Assembly (NCBI GenBank): GCA_033782935.1
Contig: JAWQEG010001436.1
Span: forward strand, 20,001 to 84,000
Length of the DNA: 64,000 nt
Reading direction: 5' to 3'
Source: Petrolisthes cinctipes
Lineage: Eukaryota; Arthropoda; Malacostraca; Decapoda; Porcellanidae
The position numbers and the translations under genes are program-made. This document shows, piece after piece, positions 44,301 to 54,148 of the stretch (position 1 is its first letter; every line of letters starts with the position of its first letter). The notes beneath the pieces are model-generated. The model saw only the letters and a list, made by a program, of their open reading frames with translations. It was not told the DNA's origin and did not search any database.

Positions 44301-45345
44301 GGGAAGGACTCTGGAAGATCATGAAGAAGTTTGGGTGCCCCGATAAGTTCATCTCAATTGTCCGTCAGTTTCACGATGGCATGATGGCCAGTGTTCTAGA
44401 TGACGGAGAGGCATCCAATCCAATCCCAGTGTCCAATGGAGTCAAACAGGGCTGCGTTCTCGCTCCAACACTATTTAGCATGATGTTCTCAGCCATGCTG
44501 ACCGATGCCTTCAGAGACAGCGACCCTGGTATTCATATCAAGTACAGGACTGATGGTAAACTGTTCAACCCCAGGTGCCTGAAGGCTGTCACAAAAGTAA
44601 AGGAGACTGTTATCAGAGACCTTCTCTTTGCAAGGCAAGCAGTGCTTTTGGCCATCTCAGGAAGACAGTCTGGGAGAGGAGAGGAATCACGCTCATGACA
44701 AAGGTCAAAGTGTACCGCGCAGTTGTGCTCACTACCCTCCTCTACGGCTGTGAAACTTGGACCATCTACAGATGACATGAAAAGCAACTGCAACATTTCC
44801 ACCTTCGTTCCCTCCGCAACATGCTTCATATCCGTTGGCAGGACAAGATTCCCAATACGGAGGTTTTGAAACAAGCTGAACTTCCCAGTGTCATCACCAC
44901 CATGTGCAAGGCACAGCTACGCTGGACAGGTCACATCACTTGCCTGCCAGACTCTCGCATCCCCAAATAGCTCCTCTATGTGGAACTGTGCCAGGGTAAG
45001 CGGTTAGTTGGTGGGCAGCGAAAACGGTTCAAGGACAGCCTGAAAACCTCCCCCAAAGATTTCAGCATCAGTACTGAGTCCTGGGAGATCCTTGCAACAG
45101 ACCGCCCCACCTGGCGTAGTCACATTCAACAAGATGCAAAGTGAGCCGAGGAAGAAATAACCAAGACAGCAGACAAGAAGCGAGAGCATCGCAAAGCCCG
45201 AGCAGCCAGCGTCACTGACACAGTCCCCACACACATGTGTCCAACTTGTGGGAGAAAATTCGGCCTCATCAACTATCTTAGGATGCACCGCTCTGTATCT
45301 TCAACCAAAAAATGAAGTTTGTGGTCATCTTCGACTGCCGAAGGA
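41340..45345 (+). mobile_element. APE-type LINE (craniofacial-development-protein-2-like), degenerate
   Basis: About 4 kb with a G/C-rich 5' part (41340-42479), then broken ORFs. The endonuclease starts near 42480 (ASWNIRAL) and includes GSGYTFFWSGRSCEER, ISAYAP, VLGDFNARVG and the D/H pair in DCWTDHR. The RT begins near 43570 and includes VDLTKAFDTVSREGLW and GVKQGCVLAPTLFS. The FADD catalytic block is missing: LLFA runs straight into KASSAFG at about 44635. The downstream part (WERRGITLMTKVKVYRAVVL, LLYGCETWTIY) and a C-terminal CPTCGRKF...H box follow to a stop at 45313-45315. Several frameshifts and stops are present. The element fills intron 2 of gene B. Database proteins of this kind are often labelled craniofacial development protein 2-like. 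Confidence 0.86.
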
Positions 45346-45888
45346 TGAACAACAACACACTAACCACTGTGATGGCTGAGCCTTAATGCAATTACTCTGC
45401 TGCGTCCGATTTGGTCCCCCCCACCATACCACCTGTTATTTATACTCCTCGAGTACAACCTCCATGTTTCCCATGTTTCCTGCATTCCTGCAAGGTTATC
45501 AGACTTGGCAATTGAACAGGAACTGGATATAACTTTGTCACCATATGATCGTGACGAGTTTTGCACTCGGTAAGACACTGAGTAGCATGAGGAAGTATTG
45601 ACAGAGGCCACAGCCATACATCACAAGAGAACACCACCCTCACTGAAAGTGACTTCTCTTCATCACCTCCTACCTTCATTACCAAGAGTCACAGAGAGCT
45701 AGGGTTGGTCTCATTAGAGAGGAAATGTTGTTGGTGAGTAAGAAACTAAATTTAGGTTTCTACAGATTGGAGTTTAGGACTAGAGATAAAGTGAAGTAGA
45801 GCATTTTTAGCAAAATCGCCCGGCCACAGCGATAACTTCACACTGACCTACCTGGCCGTGGCGGGTGGCCAGAGAGAAGTCGTCCGGT

Positions 45889-46072
45889 TAAATGGAGATT
45901 CTTTTGTTGGTGAAATAGAAGGTCTGTGATTCCTCCAAACAATGCCAGGAAACAGACGACCCTAATGTTTCTTTAATCGAGATATTATCCCATTTAAGGT
46001 CGTCTGCTTCCTGGCATCCTTTGGAGAAATTACAGACCTTCCAATTAACCAACAAGAGAATCTCCCATTAAA
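45889..46072. mobile_element. M5 palindromic MITE, best-preserved copy
   Basis: About 184 bp. Left TTAAATGGAGATTCTTTTGT, right complement ACAAGAGAATCTCCCATTAA; inner landmarks GATTCCTCCAAACAATGCCA and TGGCATCCTTTGGAGAAATT. Arms pair nearly to the centre. In intron 2 of gene B. Confidence 0.78.
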
Positions 46073-46250
46073 TAGGGTTGTGTATTGTTCAACTGTACAG
46101 CTAAATCTTATAAATACATTAAGCAATATTATATTGACATCAGTGATGAATATCTACTGCAAGCTATTAATAAACACTAATAGTACACACACACACACAC
46201 TAAAAGACACAGGTTACAAAGGATTTCAGTATAGCCTCTATGTCTCTCAC

Positions 46251-46481
46251 CTTGGCTGTCTTTGGTGAAGGTCAACTCCTTGCCGTTCATGTTGGTAGCC
46301 CTTAATCCTCCCGGCTGGGTCATTCTGGGGTCATCTGGAGTGACCTTATCTCGCAGCATGTAATCTGTGAGGAACTGCGTGCGAAGGGTGAGGTACTGCT
46401 TGCTGTAGAGTGGGTGGGGCCCATCCATAGGTACTAGATTCATCATTTGGAAGGGGTGTGGGTTGATGAGGGTCCTAATTT
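46251..46481 (-). CDS. Gene B exon 2: FAS1-like N-terminal part
   Basis: 231 nt exon after a CTCTTATCACAG acceptor and before GTGAGA, phase 1 in and out. Reads IRTLINPHPFQMMNLVPMDG, YLTLRTQFLTDYMLRDKV, then LRATNMNGKELTFTKDSQ. A '..fvP.d......L....L' block, a helix and a 'T.nGk.l.f' block are ordered as in a FAS1 domain, but the match is by eye only. The frame is open over the whole exon. Confidence 0.68.
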
Positions 46482-46971
46482 CTGTGATAAGAGAATGGGT
46501 AGGTTATAGTATAATTTCTGTGGGTGAATAAAAGTGTGAATGTAATAGTGATGGAGGAGTGAGGGTTGATCTCTGTAGGGAGTGCATGAATATGAGATTG
46601 TAGTAAGTTGATATCTTATTGTGCAATCTAAGTAGGGAATGAATCAGTGACTGAGAGATTAATAGTGTGAAAAAGTACTTTAGGTAGATCATTTTGCAAT
46701 CTCTATAGGTAGTGACAAAGGAGTGAATGAGTGAATTTGAAAGTGAGTATGTAGGACGATTAGTTAGTAAGTAGGACGATTAGTTAGTAGTAGTAGTAAG
46801 TAGGTCATTAAGTGAGTTTGCCAGGTTATAGGTAAAAGGGAAAATTGTCGCAACTACATAACATCTTATTGGAAACAGGTAGGCTGATAGTTGGTAGGTA
46901 GGTAGAGAGAATAGGTAAAAATGCACGTCAATAGGCAAGTACAGAAATAAATAAAAAGGTTACAAATATCA

Positions 46972-46973
<2 letters not shown>

Positions 46974-47006
<33 letters not shown>

Positions 47007-47090
47007 ATTATTATAAAAATTATTATTATTATTATTATAATTATTATTGTTTTTGTTGATATTATTATTATTATTATTACTATTATTATT
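46974..47090. repeat. (TTA)n microsatellite in gene B intron 1
   Basis: TTA/ATT triplet array of about 115 bp directly next to the exon 1 donor. Confidence 0.95.
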
Positions 47091-47092
47091 AC

Positions 47093-47309
47093 CTGGGAAA
47101 GCAGTGCGGGAGGAGGGCTGATTCCTGAGGGCGTGGGACCAAACGTTATAGAGAGAAGAGACATCCAAAGAGACACCCTCAGGGATATCCGGGACACTGC
47201 CTGCCCCCATGTCTGTCCCAACCACACCTGTACTACCCTCTGCCATCATCACCAACACCACTACTGCTACCATAAACACAATACACACAAGCAGGGAGAG
47301 AGAGGGCAT
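47093..47309 (-). CDS. Gene B exon 1: signal peptide and N-terminus
   Basis: ATG at 47309 opens a signal peptide (MPSLSLLVCIVFMVAVVVLV then MMAEG), followed by a Gly/Ser/Val-rich stretch and SSLYNVWSHALRNQ. 217 nt, ending phase 1 at TTTCCCAG before GTAATA. The phase fits exon 2 exactly, and the other phases hit a stop at once. The product is secreted. FAS1 proteins act in cell adhesion; this role is inferred and weak. Confidence 0.66.
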
Positions 47310-47559
47310 TAAGTTGGTTGGTGGTGATAAGATAAGGAGGGATATCAACCCGTGTGTGTCGATTTGAATCGATGCTAGTATCTTTGGCGATAGTGACGCT
47401 TATGTGTCATTTCTTTGGCTACAGTGACACTAAAAGTGTGCAGTAAGATGCAAGTGAAGCTATTTTATGAGAAAGTATAGCCTATATGCAGCAAAAATGA
47501 CGCACAAATATGAAAGTTACAGCGAGAGAATGTGAACGAGTGTAGAACTTCGGCAGTGT

Positions 47560-47660
47560 TGTCATAACAGGGAGTGACGTTACAGCAAAGAGTATGGAAG
47601 GTATAGAGGGGACACTCCGCACGCTCCGTGTTATTTTAGCGACGGTGGCGCCCCAAGTGG
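47560..47660 (+). repeat. Repeat shared, inverted, with 53480-53590
   Basis: CAAAGAGTATGGAAGGTATA then GAGGGGACACT, and a GTGGCGCC block, recur in reverse orientation near 53480-53563. Confidence 0.6.
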
Positions 47661-48084
47661 GAAGCGCGTAAAACTCGAGTTGTGGCGTGTCATTGGCTTG
47701 GTAAACAGTATGGTCGGTACACAATTTTAATGCTTTACCAGCAGAAGCACAGTACACTGCAGACTTTGTTGAAAAGATGGAGCAATTATTCAACTGTTTT
47801 TATAGTGGATGTCGTACCAGTGCTGCTAAAATGAGACATGCATTTAGTGTAAATTCAGGTCACAAGGAATTTCTATCTGGCTGCTTGACATGGTTCGCTA
47901 GTACTAAATCATTGGGTCCTCAAAAACTGCTTTGTTTCCTTGGTTGGCAGATGAACATAAATGGTCTGATATAGTTGTGGGATGAGCTACATTCAGAGTA
48001 CAAGCTGTCTTACTTGCTAACCAATAGACTCAATTAGGATTGCTTGGAGAATTTATTTTCAGTACCGTGGTAGTTGAGTTGTGC

Positions 48085-48425
48085 TTGTTGTGGTTGTACT
48101 GGTGGTAGTGGTATTTGTAGTGGTGGTTGTACTGGTGGTAGTTGTAGTGGTGGTTGTCGTGCTTGTACTGGTAGTAGTTGTGCTTGGTGTGGATGTGGTG
48201 GTTGTACTGGTGATAGTTGTAGTGGTGGTTATACTGGTGGTAGTGGTGGTTGTCGTGCTTGTTGTGGTTGTACTTGCAGTAGTTGTGCTTGTTGTGGATG
48301 TGGTGGTTATACTGGTTGTAGTTGTGCTTGTTGTGGTAGTACTGGGGGTAGTGGTAGTTGTAGTAGTTGTGGTTGTACTGGTGGTAGTTGTAGTGGTGGT
48401 TGTACTGGTGGTAGTGGTAGTTACT
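48085..48425 (+). repeat. Minisatellite 'GTTGTACTGGTGGTAGTTGT'
   Basis: About 340 bp of GTTGTACTGGTGGTAGTGGT-type units. It keeps several frames open by chance and yields Cys/Gly/Ser or Val/Leu repeats. Treated as non-coding. Confidence 0.9.
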
Positions 48426-48565
48426 AGACTGCCATAGGCCTATCTGAATGACAGTGGATTTGATGTGTTTGTGTATGTGTGTGTGTGCCAAGCATTACGG
48501 TGGGTTAGAGAATAAAGTAATTGTATAAATTGGGACATTTTAATAGCCTTTTACGCCATGTAAAG

Positions 48566-48711
48566 ACACCGGGGAAGTATTCTTGGACTCCTCTGGATAT
48601 GGTGTATTACAGTACAGCAGTAGGGACGTGAGCATGTCAAATGTCAGTGACGAGTTCAAATGTAGGGTACTTTTAAAAAAACATCTGGAAATTACTAAGG
48701 AAGCGATACAG
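48566..48711 (+). CDS. Candidate exon of an unknown gene
   Basis: 146 nt open stretch ending in a strong donor (ATACAG/GTAAGT). Reads TGEVFLDSSGYGVLQYSSRD, VSDEFKCRVLLKKHLEITK then EAIQ, a protein-like composition unlike nearby repeats. A weak acceptor (CATGTAAAG) precedes it. No other exon or family is recognised. A MITE is inserted just 7 bp after the exon, within the intron donor region. Confidence 0.35.
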
Positions 48712-48718
48712 GTAAGTA

Positions 48719-48998
48719 CAGTCGTGAACCAAAGTTTCGTTACCCCCATGGCTGACAGGAAGGCGAAGACAGTGTTAAAGATATGCTGAACGATCGGACA
48801 AACTGCTGTATTGAGTTGGTAACGAAACAGTATGAAGTTCATTTTCACAAACCACTAAACGGAAGTCATGGAAAATGAACCTCACCCTGTCTCATTACCA
48901 ACCTGATGCACCAGTTTGTCCGATCGTTCAGCATATATTTAACACTGTCTTCACTTTCCTGCCAGCCAAGGGGGTGGCAAAACTTTGGTTCGCGGCTG
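48719..48998. mobile_element. Palindromic TA-target MITE, family M6
   Basis: 280 bp with ends CAGTCGTGAACCAAAGTTTC and AAACTTTGGTTCGCGGCTG, flanked by TA. Arms include GATCGGACAAACTG and its complement. No coding capacity. Confidence 0.85.
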
Positions 48999-49088
48999 TA
49001 CATCGATATATGTATGTACAGTATATAATGTAAATTGAAAAGTATTTTTCCAATCTTCATAAGCGATAACAAAAAGACAAGTAGCATT

Positions 49089-49399
49089 TGTTGTTAGGTG
49101 ATTACTCACTCTAGGTTTAATAAGATGTCTGGTTCTTTTCCTGGTATATATTATGCAAGGTCAAGCACTATAGAATAGGGGACCAGAGAACGTAGAGTGT
49201 TCTCGTCAGTGGTCGCCGGGACTCTCTCGAGGGGACGCGTGGTCTGGCTGCCTGCAGCGATGTTGCCAAATGTGGCGGAGTTATGTGGCGTTGCCAGATC
49301 CCGTCTCGTTACATAAGCTACATGTATGAGGCATGGGAAATATATGTTATTATATATGTTATATGTTATTATACTGAGTCATTGTTTCACATATCCACA
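49089..49399 (-). repeat. 3' LTR of gypsy-type element
   Basis: 311 bp, TGTGGATATG...ACAACA on the minus strand. Differs from the other LTR by a few bases, a short extra ATATATGTTATATGTT stretch and a missing TCACGTA stretch. Confidence 0.92.
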
Positions 49400-49422
49400 C
49401 CTCCCTCCCCCCTCACGCTCGT
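49400..49422 (-). promoter_or_regulatory. Polypurine tract
   Basis: Minus strand GTGAGGGGGGAGGGAGG abuts the 3' LTR, the expected plus-strand primer site. Confidence 0.85.
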
Positions 49423-49767
49423 AGCGGAGTCTCGAGCGGCGTTTCTTAGCCTTTCCGAACGACGTGGGACATTGGAGGAAGTAGCTACTGGGGTAGTTTC
49501 ATCAAAGCAAGGGACCACAGGGACATTAGGAAGGGGGTCAACACTGGGACGTAGGAATCGCCTGTTGCGCCACCAAACACGACCACTAGGTAGCCTGACC
49601 TCATAGTCTCTGGGGGTCCTGCCGCAGCCCATCACAATCCCAACCTTGTCCCAGCGGTGAGTCGTCGGGTTCTGGATGCGAAAATTTTCACCGGCAATTA
49701 GCCTGGGAAGTGGGCGTGCATGTTTGTCGTACTGAGCCTTGGCCTGCTCAGCACGGGCGGCAGCTCG

Positions 49768-51147
49768 TCAGTCACACTCCTCGGTGCTGTCCTGCCACTC
49801 TTTGGAGAACGATGCAGGGTGGGCAGGGACATACGAGCGGAGTGGGTGGCCGTACAACACCTGTGCAGGGGTCCTTCCGGCAAAGTTAGGGGTGTTACGG
49901 AATTCAAGAAGACCCCTGTCAAACTCCTCTGTGTTGGTATTTCCTGTTGGGGCTGTCTTCATTAGCAAGAACTTGACTGACTTGAGAGCACCTTCAGCGT
50001 GACCATTGGACTGGGGGTAGTGTGGCGACGACACCACATGGTGAACGCCCCAGCGTTGTAGGAAATTCTGGAACTCAGAGCTGGTGAACTGGGGTCCGCC
50101 GTCGGTCCTCAGACGGAGTGGAACACCAACGTCCCTGAAGTATAGGCAGAACATCCATGCAGTGTGTGAAGCAGTAGTGTCTTTACCACAGGGGACAACT
50201 ACTGGCCATCCAGAGAGTCGGTCCGCTATCACCAGGAATGACTTTCCAGCGACTGTGAAGTAATATGCCGAAACGGACTCGAATGGCCTGGGAGGGGCTT
50301 CCTCACTAAGTAATGGTTCTTGTTGTTGGCTGGGCTGCATGATCTGACATGCCTCACATGCTTGCACAGTGTTTGCAATGTCAGCATCGATGCCAGGCCA
50401 GAATACAGTCTGCCGTGCCCGTTGCTTTGTTGCCTCGATCCCTCGGTGGCTGTCATGTAGTCTACTAAGGATGCGGCGTCGGTGGGCAGCAGGGACCACT
50501 ATCCGTTGACCATAGAGAACCAGCTCCCCGTCTGCATACAGGCTGTCACGAAGCTTCCAGTAGGGGAGTACCGTCTTGTGCAATTCATAGTGGTTACTTG
50601 GAAAGCCGGATGTTAAGTACTGCAGGAGGTGGGCATACTCTGAGTCTTCTCTGACTGATTCTCTGATGTCTTGAAGGGTCCTGTCATTGTCTTGAGGTGC
50701 TGACTGTAGAGTGTCTTCTTTGGATACTAACACATCCTTAAGCGTATGTAGGAGGTACTTACTTGCCTCTGAAGGTGATGTGATGTTACAAAGAGGCGTC
50801 TCTGTACACCTGTTGATGTGCTGGACCTGCACAATAGGCTTGGGGAACTCCTGTGGTATGATGTTCAACTCCTTGCAGTGACTGTACGATAGCAGAGGGG
50901 TTGGGACACCCTTGTGCACCTGTATCCTTGCTGTGCACCACTTTTTCCCAAGTTGTAAGGTCGCCTGGAAGTATCCTAGGGCAGGTGACATCTCCGACCC
51001 GTCAGCTGTGAGAACAGTGTTGGAGGGTAGAGGTTGGAGGCTGCTCCTAGATACTTGTAATGTGGACATGTGCTTCTCTCCAATGATCGTGATGTCCGTG
51101 CCTGTGTCGGGTAGCATGTGAAGACGTGAAGTAGTCTTGCCATACAT
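49768..51147 (-). CDS. Protease-integrase polyprotein, RT/RNase H deleted
   Basis: 459-residue open frame. It starts at the retropepsin (LPDTGTDITIIG, catalytic DTG). About 120 residues on it passes from LVSKEDTLQSAP straight to a region just before the integrase (LQDIRESVREDSEYAHLLQY). The zinc finger (HRGIEATKQRARQTVFWPGI, CEACQ) and integrase core follow. The first catalytic Asp is replaced: SAYYFTVAGKSF where ADYF is usual. The second Asp (RTDGGPQF) and the Glu (SNGHAEGALKS) remain. The RT and RNase H, about 450-500 residues in such elements, are absent, yet the frame is unbroken. Confidence 0.88.
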   Translation of the reverse strand: MYGKTTSRLHMLPDTGTDITIIGEKHMSTLQVSRSSLQPLPSNTVLTADGSEMSPALGYFQATLQLGKKWCTARIQVHKGVPTPLLSYSHCKELNIIPQEFPKPIVQVQHINRCTETPLCNITSPSEASKYLLHTLKDVLVSKEDTLQSAPQDNDRTLQDIRESVREDSEYAHLLQYLTSGFPSNHYELHKTVLPYWKLRDSLYADGELVLYGQRIVVPAAHRRRILSRLHDSHRGIEATKQRARQTVFWPGIDADIANTVQACEACQIMQPSQQQEPLLSEEAPPRPFESVSAYYFTVAGKSFLVIADRLSGWPVVVPCGKDTTASHTAWMFCLYFRDVGVPLRLRTDGGPQFTSSEFQNFLQRWGVHHVVSSPHYPQSNGHAEGALKSVKFLLMKTAPTGNTNTEEFDRGLLEFRNTPNFAGRTPAQVLYGHPLRSYVPAHPASFSKEWQDSTEECD

Positions 51148-51199
51148 GACGTGTACACAGACAGAAGTAGGAGTGTCGGAAGGAGTCGTGTTGTCTGCA

Positions 51200-51618
51200 C
51201 TTATGCAAGCCTGAATCTTGCGTGGTGATGGCTGGTAAGAGTCAGGGGTTGTAACCTCGCTGCTCTTTGACCGGCAATACTTGTCGTAGTGACCAATCTT
51301 CCTGCAGGAACGACATTGGGCTTCTCTGGCTGGGCACTTCTCTGCTTTGGCTCAGTGACCCTTACGCCCACAGTTGCGGCAGGTTGCTTCAATGGCACGG
51401 CACTTGCCTGTGCTATGGCGATGCCTACAGTACTTGCACTGGTTGATGGGGGTAGAAGTTGGAAACTGGAAACCCGAGTTATGTTTCTGAGGTTGTGTGT
51501 GTGTTTTCTCCTGCTTTTTCTGCTTCTTGTATGTAGAGACAGTGCACATCTGGCTGGGTGTTCCATGGATGGCGGATGCTGCGTTGCGGGTGGCCTCATG
51601 AGACCGGCAACAGGTCAC
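51200..51618 (-). pseudogene. Gag C-terminal region: zinc knuckles, frameshifted
   Basis: Continues gag after a shift near 51650. It carries Cys/His boxes CKYCRHRHSTGKC, CRNCGRKGH and CRSCRKIGHYDKYC, nucleic-acid-binding knuckles. A stop sits between the second and third boxes. Confidence 0.78.
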
Positions 51619-52645
51619 AAAGTCTTGCAGGGAGGCCCCCGTGTCGAGTGTCGAGAGAGATTAGGCGTTGTACTAAATCTTCGTCTCTGATGCCCATTAA
51701 CATCACCATTTTCAGCTGAGTCTCTGCACAGGTTACAGGATTACCTGAACAGAGGTCCACTTCTTCGGACAAATTCTTGAGACGTACATGGTAGTCCCCA
51801 AATGTCTCACCCTGTGCTTGCTTACAACAAAGCAATTCCCGTCTTCGTATGGCTTCATTCCGTTGGCCTTTGAAGTATGCGTGTAGGTTGTCCAGTACCT
51901 CATCTACTGTGAGTGATGTGTTAGGTGGAATACCTAAGGTATGTTCAAGAACCCTTTGCACATCCAGTGATATTGACATTCGTAGTTGGATGTGTTGTTT
52001 ATCTTGGGACATTTTCTGCAGGTCAATCATGGTCGAAAAATCTTGCCACCGACGACGCCACTGTCGAAAAACTTGAAAGGAAGCGTCGGCTTGAAGTGTG
52101 GGTGGGCTCTGAGTAACAGGTTTTGCGAGAGGTGATACTGTCCCTGCAGTAGGCCCTGGTGCTGCCTGTTGTGAAGTTGCAGATGTACTGGTCGGGACAG
52201 GAGTAAATGTGGGAGCCGTAGGGTTTAGATTCCGTGGGTGTCCTTTATTTGCTCCTGACGAAGGGGTAGGTGGCGGTGAGACAGACTGTACATTACTCTG
52301 TGGTGTGACATCTGTGTGACGAGTTGACATAGCTGTAAATAGCGTAAGGAGCCGCTCGTTGTCTTCTCTTCTTCTCTCTTGCTCTTCCCTTCTTTTCTCT
52401 GCATCTTCCCTTCTTCTCTCAGCCTCTTCCTGCCTCCTCGTATCCTCGAAGTAGCGTAGGAGATGCAAGACTTCGGAACTAGCAGGAGGTCCAGTGTAGT
52501 AAGGCGTGAGTTGTGGCGCTATGTGAGAGGGGCCGGGGCGACGGAGCGATTCCCACACGGGGCTCGGGGCAAAATCGCTGTCTTCCTCCAGAAGTGTGGG
52601 TTGTGTGGGCTCGTCGGAATCCAAATTTTCGAGTGGAGTTGTCAT
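51596..52645 (-). CDS. Gag-like protein of gypsy-type element
   Basis: 349-residue frame. ATG at 52645 with good context (CCACCATGA). A Pro/Glu-rich start, a strongly charged coiled coil (RREDAEKRREEQERRREDNE), a Pro/Thr/Ser linker, then a capsid-like helical region (FRQWRRRWQDFSTMIDL, LLCCKQAQGETFGDYHVRLK). The last about 17 residues are out of frame after a small CTCGACA duplication near 51650. The coat protein of the virus-like particle. Confidence 0.85.
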   Translation of the reverse strand: MTTPLENLDSDEPTQPTLLEEDSDFAPSPVWESLRRPGPSHIAPQLTPYYTGPPASSEVLHLLRYFEDTRRQEEAERRREDAEKRREEQERRREDNERLLTLFTAMSTRHTDVTPQSNVQSVSPPPTPSSGANKGHPRNLNPTAPTFTPVPTSTSATSQQAAPGPTAGTVSPLAKPVTQSPPTLQADASFQVFRQWRRRWQDFSTMIDLQKMSQDKQHIQLRMSISLDVQRVLEHTLGIPPNTSLTVDEVLDNLHAYFKGQRNEAIRRRELLCCKQAQGETFGDYHVRLKNLSEEVDLCSGNPVTCAETQLKMVMLMGIRDEDLVQRLISLDTRHGGLPARLCDLLPVS

Positions 52646-53118
52646 GGTGGAGGAGTCCGAAGTGTGTTATACCCAGGAATTAATAACACCAAAAGTTTCC
52701 CACTAATAACACCGAGTTACTGTACAAACGGTGTGTGTGAGCGTGTGGGTGTGTGTGTGTGTGTGTGTCTGGTAACAGTCGTTGTCATGGAGACCATCAG
52801 TGCTGTGTGGTGGTGGTGGTGGCCCGCTGGTCTGAGGCGCCAGTTGCCAATTCTCGCCAGTCACTCACTCTATCTTCTCACTATCTCAGTCACCCGACAG
52901 AGATGATGATGGGAGGGTGTGCTGTCTCGCGATCCCGCTGGTGGTGGTGGGATGAGGGAACCAGCATCCATACGTAGGGAGACGCACATAAAAACACCAA
53001 ATATTGACACTTCACTGTTACACACGCACTTAACACTTCACTTCACTGGGCACTAAACACTGAACACTTCACTTCACTGGGCACTTAACACACATAAGGA
53101 GGAACTGTCCTTGCGATA

Positions 53119-53137
53119 CCAGCTGCTCACTGCGCCA
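53119..53137 (-). promoter_or_regulatory. Primer-binding site
   Basis: TGGCGCAGTGAGCAGCTGG begins directly after the 5' LTR on the minus strand. TGG pairs with the CCA end of a tRNA; which tRNA was not determined. Confidence 0.8.
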
Positions 53138-53436
53138 TGTTGTTAGGTGATCACTCAGTCTAGGTTTAATAAGATGTCTGGTTCTTTTCCTGGTATATAT
53201 TATGTAAGGTTAAGCACTACAGAATAGGGGACCAGAGAACGTAGAGTGTTCTCGTCAGTGGTCGCCGGGACTCTCTCGAGGGGACGCGTGGTCTGGCTGC
53301 CTGCAGCGATGTTGCCAAATGTGGCGGAGTTATGTGGCGTTGCCAGATCACGTATCCCGTCTCGTTACATAAGCTACATGTATGAGGCATGGGAAATATA
53401 TGTTATTATACTGAGTCATTGTTTCACATATCCACA
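53138..53436 (-). repeat. 5' LTR of gypsy-type element
   Basis: 299 bp, promoter-side LTR for the minus-strand element; target duplication GCATT follows at 53437. Confidence 0.92.
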
Positions 53437-53479
53437 GCATTGGGCATTGGTGTTGACGTGTAGTTTAACGCACTTGCTG

Positions 53480-53590
53480 TCGGGTGGCGCCACTGTTCTC
53501 GCTGTTACATTCTCCCCATATGGGCGGTTGAGAGTGTCCCCTCTTTACCTTCCATACTCTTTGGTTACAGTGCTACCTGCTACATTATGT
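53480..53590 (-). repeat. Inverted partner of 47560-47660
   Basis: GAGTGTCCCCTCTTTACCTT then CCATACTCTTTG is the reverse complement of the 47586-47617 block. Confidence 0.6.
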
Positions 53591-53839
53591 GTTATAGTAA
53601 CGATATACGTGTACAGGGAAATCAAAGTGATGTTCTATTATATTGTTTTCAATTATCTTAATGATCTGTGATACGACAGTGTGTACATGTTACCTGTTAG
53701 TTTAGCACTTAGTGCTAATTATCATATACGTACAGTTGGCTCCACTTCCGCGTTTACCACTTGGCATTGCCAATGTTGAGCCACACAGAAATTTGAATCC
53801 TGAACCACGTATGATCCTGATGCGAACCACTCACTACCG

Positions 53840-54148
53840 AGTGGAATGGAAAGAGGGGTTAGGTTGTAGAGGAAAAGCTTCAACAGTGATCGAGTAGTAG
53901 TAGTAATGGAGAGAGAAAGAATTATTACAATATGCACCTGAGGTTATAATGCAACAAAGCCGATTGTGACCTTATTAAGATATCTTCTGGTATCGAAATC
54001 CAAGTGTAAGGCTACATTCCAAAGGATTGGCATTAATGTGAATAATTTATAAAACTATATATAGCAAAACAATTCATACATCATCAATTACTAATTATAT
54101 AATTATTGCTATATTAGTGAGTCATGTAGTGATTTTTACTCACCCGTT
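53840..54148 (+). repeat. Duplicated unit, copy 1 left part
   Basis: GGAAAAGCTTCAACAGTGATC, CAACAAAGCCGATTGT and TTTCACC-like blocks match 56283-56560 in order. It is cut by the LINE at about 54149 and continues at 55906-56050. Confidence 0.7.

Larger units (their letters stand above)
49089..53436 (-). mobile_element. Complete gypsy-type LTR element lacking RT/RNase H
   Basis: 4348 bp flanked by a perfect 5 bp duplication GCATT (49084-49088, 53437-53441). LTRs 49089-49399 and 53138-53436. The order on the minus strand is 5' LTR, primer-binding site, gag, zinc knuckles, protease, integrase, polypurine tract, 3' LTR. The RT and RNase H are missing from an otherwise continuous pol frame. It could move only with help from another copy. 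Confidence 0.92.

Noticed and set aside
48074..48437. Cys/Gly/Ser-rich frame resembling a metallothionein or silk-like protein
   Set aside because: All frames of a GTTGTACTGGTGGTA minisatellite stay open by chance; no signal peptide or splice context.
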